Assembly (NCBI GenBank): GCA_910579155.1
Contig: CAJTTS010000143.1
Span: forward strand, 1 to 6,798
Length of the DNA stretch: 6,798 nucleotides
Direction: 5' to 3'
Source of the DNA: an uncultured Oscillospiraceae bacterium
Lineage (GTDB): Bacteria; Bacillota_A; Clostridia; Oscillospirales; Oscillospiraceae
Every line of letters begins with the position of its first letter. Positions within the stretch are counted from its first letter, which is position 1. Below, piece after piece: positions 5,182 to 6,798 of the stretch. The notes under the pieces were generated by a model. The model was not told the DNA's origin, ran no database searches, and worked only from the letters and a program-made list of their open reading frames with translations. The translations under genes were made by a program, and so were the position numbers.

Positions 5182-5376
5182 TTATTCCATGGCAAGCCGT
5201 TTGTAAGCGTCTTGATTTCTAGCAAGAAACAGCTTAGATACTTGTTTTACCTCTTCGTCCGTTGCGACGGTGTCCCCATCAGCATTATGATAGTCGGTAT
5301 CGGTCTGCTTTAGAGGTAAACCTAATTCCTCGTTATCCTTTCCTATTTTCGATTGTTTTTCTGCGATAGTGTCCAT
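5182..5376 (-). CDS. Small acidic protein of unknown function
   Basis: A 64-residue hydrophilic protein that I cannot assign. The middle reads LGLPLKQTDTDYHNADGDTV and is followed by ATDEEVKQVSKLFLARNQDAYKRLA, an amphipathic helix typical of small partner proteins. GGAG lies 7 nt before the ATG and a good promoter lies upstream, so it is likely expressed. Its size, acidity and helical C-terminus would suit an antitoxin or a small regulator, but no toxin gene adjoins it: the neighbours are the radical SAM gene (converging, 24 bp apart) and the XRE regulator behind a terminator. It is a single-gene unit as far as can be seen. No terminator of its own is evident, so transcripts may run antisense into the radical SAM gene. 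Confidence 0.7.
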   Translation of the reverse strand: MDTIAEKQSKIGKDNEELGLPLKQTDTDYHNADGDTVATDEEVKQVSKLFLARNQDAYKRLAME

Positions 5377-5422
5377 GTTCTATCTCCATATCAACTTTCT
5401 TTTGCCTTTTTCGTTGCTTTTT

Positions 5423-5431
5423 ATTATACCA
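5423..5431 (-). promoter_or_regulatory. Extended -10 promoter of the 64-residue gene
   Basis: On the minus strand TGG followed by TATAAT gives a perfect -10 with the extended TGn motif. The -35 region (around TTTATT, 16-17 bp upstream) is poor, which an extended -10 can offset. The start of transcription would fall about 40 bp before the ATG at 5376. Confidence 0.7.
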
Positions 5432-5455
5432 TAAAACTGGAGTGAATAAACGTCT

Positions 5456-5494
5456 AAAAAATGAAGTAAGGGAGACGGTGCTGCCGCCTCCCTT
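5456..5494 (-). terminator. Intrinsic terminator of the XRE gene
   Basis: On the minus strand AAGGGAG, one mismatch, then CGG pair with CCG and CTCCCTT around a 5-nt loop (arms 5484-5494 and 5468-5478), followed by ACTTCATTTTTT. It starts 8 bp after the XRE stop codon and isolates that gene from the 64-residue gene downstream. Confidence 0.75.
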
Positions 5495-5502
5495 GTTCCA
5501 TT

Positions 5503-5850
5503 TTAAGCTGCTTGACGATTGTTTCTCAAGCTTATCTTTGTTGCCTCCGCGACATCGACAATAATCCGCCGTTCATAGGGCAGACAATCATCCATCAGTT
5601 TTTGAATCTCTGGCAGAAATGCAGACGTACCAATGGCGCTTGTCCCGCTGAGCAGCCAGTCAACGGTTACATTCAAGGCTGCCGAAATGCGGACGAGGGT
5701 GTCCAAGCTTGCTTTCTTTCGCCCACATTCAATATGGCTCACAAACGAAGCGGACAGGTCAACTATCTCTGCGATTGCTTCTTGTGTATAGCCCATGAGC
5801 TTGCGACGATCGCGAATCCTTGCTCCGACCTGTTTATAATTAACATTCAT
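5503..5850 (-). CDS. XRE-family transcriptional regulator
   Basis: A 115-residue DNA-binding protein of the Cro/CI (HTH_3) type. The helix-turn-helix spans about residues 22-43 (TQEAIAEIVDLSASFVSHIE then CG), within an HTH_3 domain of about 8-68 that includes the usual VDWLLSG end. The C-terminal third, containing PYERRIIVDVAEATK, probably serves dimerisation; there is no peptidase or metal-binding domain. I chose ATG 5850 because AAAGGAG lies 7 nt before it; an upstream in-frame ATG (5874) sits inside a palindrome and lacks a ribosome site. The gene lies 60 bp after the helicase gene on the same strand and has its own terminator. A perfect palindrome just upstream is a candidate self-regulatory operator. 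Regulators of this kind are common in mobile elements, but nothing in the sequence names its targets. A decayed second copy of its 3' end lies at 3291-3374. Confidence 0.9.
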   Translation of the reverse strand: MNVNYKQVGARIRDRRKLMGYTQEAIAEIVDLSASFVSHIECGRKKASLDTLVRISAALNVTVDWLLSGTSAIGTSAFLPEIQKLMDDCLPYERRIIVDVAEATKISLRNNRQAA

Positions 5851-5868
5851 GAGATATCTCCTTTCCGT

Positions 5869-5897
5869 CCCCAAATGACCAACTTGGTCATTTGGGG
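5869..5897. promoter_or_regulatory. Perfect 29-bp palindrome ahead of the XRE gene
   Basis: CCCCAAATGACCAA (5869-5882), one central C (5883), and its exact reverse complement (5884-5897). It lies between the helicase stop and the XRE start, ending 18 bp before the latter. There is no U-tract on either side, so it is not a standard terminator; the central TGACCAA-n-TTGGTCA looks like an operator for a dimeric HTH protein, most simply the XRE product itself. In mRNA it would also form a strong hairpin 6 nt before the Shine-Dalgarno (AAAGGAG). Confidence 0.7.
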
Positions 5898-5910
5898 CGG
5901 TTATCTTTCG

Positions 5911-6798
5911 TTATGCTGCGCTGCGGAGCAGGAGCATTCTGGTCTTTTGGACCAGCATCGACTTCCGCTGATGGGGAACACGCTGCATAGCGGAGTCCAG
6001 TGCGTCCCGGTCACCGAAGAGCATGACTTCCTTTTTGGCCCGGGTAATGGCAGTGTACAGAAGGTTGCGTATCATCATACTCTGCAGCTGCTTGGATACC
6101 GGCATTAGGACGGTGTCGTACTCGCTGCCCTGGGACTTGTGGACCGTGATGGCGTAGGCCGTACACATATGGGCAAGCCCGCTGGTGTCGTCCCAAGTAG
6201 GACGGCGCCCATCTGGCAGAGCTACCGAGTAGTCGGGCGTTTCGTATGGCTGGGAGCGGATTCGCAAAATACCGACATCTCCGTTGCAGCACCGCCGCTC
6301 CCGGTCATTTTTGGTGACCATGACCCGGTCGCTGTCCCAGAAAGCGGGGCCTTTCTCCAGTTTGAGGGAGTGCTTGTCCTCAAAGGGAGGATTCACCAGC
6401 GGCTGAATCGCTTGGTTCAGGCTTTGGACCGACAAATCAGTCGCCTTATTGAACGGGGAGAGGACCTGGACGCTCTCGCTGGCCAGATACCGCTTTACCG
6501 CTTCATCACGGATGGCGGCTTGGATATCCTTTTCTGCAAGCTGTACCAACTGGAAACTGTCGTCAAAGACCAAATCGGAGGCTCGGGAGAGGGAGGAAAA
6601 CTGCGTGGTGTTGTGAACGAGACCAGTAGCGTCTTTGGACTGACGATGGGTCGTTTTCAGTGTGATACTAGGGCACCCTAATGCCAGCAGGTCAGGGAGA
6701 ATATTGCCGGCGCCTACGGAGAGCAGCTGGTAAGGGTCGCCTACTAGCACGACATGGCAGGTATCAGGAACCCTCTGAAGGATACCCGCCAGCATTTC
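5911..6798 (-). CDS. RecD-like SF1 DNA helicase (5' end outside window)
   Basis: The C-terminal 295 or so residues of an ATP-dependent superfamily 1 helicase of the RecD/RecD2 (5'-3') type. Counting from the first visible Met (base 6795): helicase motif III VLVGDPYQLLSVG (16-27), motif IV THRQS (48-52), the CNGDVGI segment (169-175) of the C-terminal RecA domain, motif V/VI region AITVHKSQGSE (214-224) with its family-typical SQG, and the arginine-finger segment LLYTAITRAKK (244-254). The frame runs off the right edge, so the Walker A and B motifs and the N-terminal domains cannot be judged. Such proteins act in recombination and repair, and related helicases occur in conjugative elements; I cannot tell which applies, so no symbol is given. 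It is followed after 60 bp by the XRE gene with no terminator between, so the two may be cotranscribed. Confidence 0.9.
   Translation of the reverse strand, partial: EMLAGILQRVPDTCHVVLVGDPYQLLSVGAGNILPDLLALGCPSITLKTTHRQSKDATGLVHNTTQFSSLSRASDLVFDDSFQLVQLAEKDIQAAIRDEAVKRYLASESVQVLSPFNKATDLSVQSLNQAIQPLVNPPFEDKHSLKLEKGPAFWDSDRVMVTKNDRERRCCNGDVGILRIRSQPYETPDYSVALPDGRRPTWDDTSGLAHMCTAYAITVHKSQGSEYDTVLMPVSKQLQSMMIRNLLYTAITRAKKEVMLFGDRDALDSAMQRVPHQRKSMLVQKTRMLLLRSAA

Noticed and set aside
1..6798. CRISPR array, tRNA/rRNA gene, insertion sequence or integrase
   Set aside because: No spaced repeats, cloverleaf or transposase/integrase motifs were found on either strand.

Overview
The window looks like a low-to-mid-GC Firmicute, most likely a gut clostridium of the Oscillospiraceae type (Flavonifractor/Oscillibacter-like). 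This is inferred from strong AGGAGG ribosome-binding sites, a CIRCE heat-shock operator, sigma-A-type promoters and the style of the proteins; no marker gene fixes the taxon.

Left part (1-3250) reads as ordinary chromosome. A CPA2-type cation:proton antiporter enters from the left edge and converges, with only 15 bp between stops, on a corA-type divalent-metal transporter on the minus strand. Divergent from corA is an hsp20 small heat-shock gene. Its promoter (TTGACA-17-TATAAC) is overlapped by a CIRCE operator, so HrcA control is expected. A 90-residue cysteine-containing protein of unknown role follows hsp20. A very long perfect hairpin (3198-3250) closes the unit and works as a terminator in both directions.

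The middle (3251-3698) has no secure gene. It holds a minus-strand relic resembling the C-terminus of the XRE regulator found further right, a doubtful 55-codon ORF over the same bases, a candidate promoter, and a striking leader hairpin placed exactly between a perfect Shine-Dalgarno and the next start codon.

The most interesting unit is 3699-5157: a 124-residue protein beginning MKIRTDFVSNSSSSSF, followed after 19 bp by a SPASM-type radical SAM protein whose proximal cysteines are spaced CX7CX6C instead of CX3CX2C. Together they look like an uncharacterised peptide or protein modification pair, the small protein being the likely substrate or partner.

The right part is all minus strand: a 64-residue orphan with its own extended -10 promoter, a 115-residue XRE regulator with its own terminator and a perfect 29-bp palindrome in front of it, and the C-terminal part of a RecD-like SF1 helicase that runs off the right edge. 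The region right of about 3290 has the look of an accessory segment, possibly bounded by two copies of the XRE 3' end, but no integrase or attachment site is visible.
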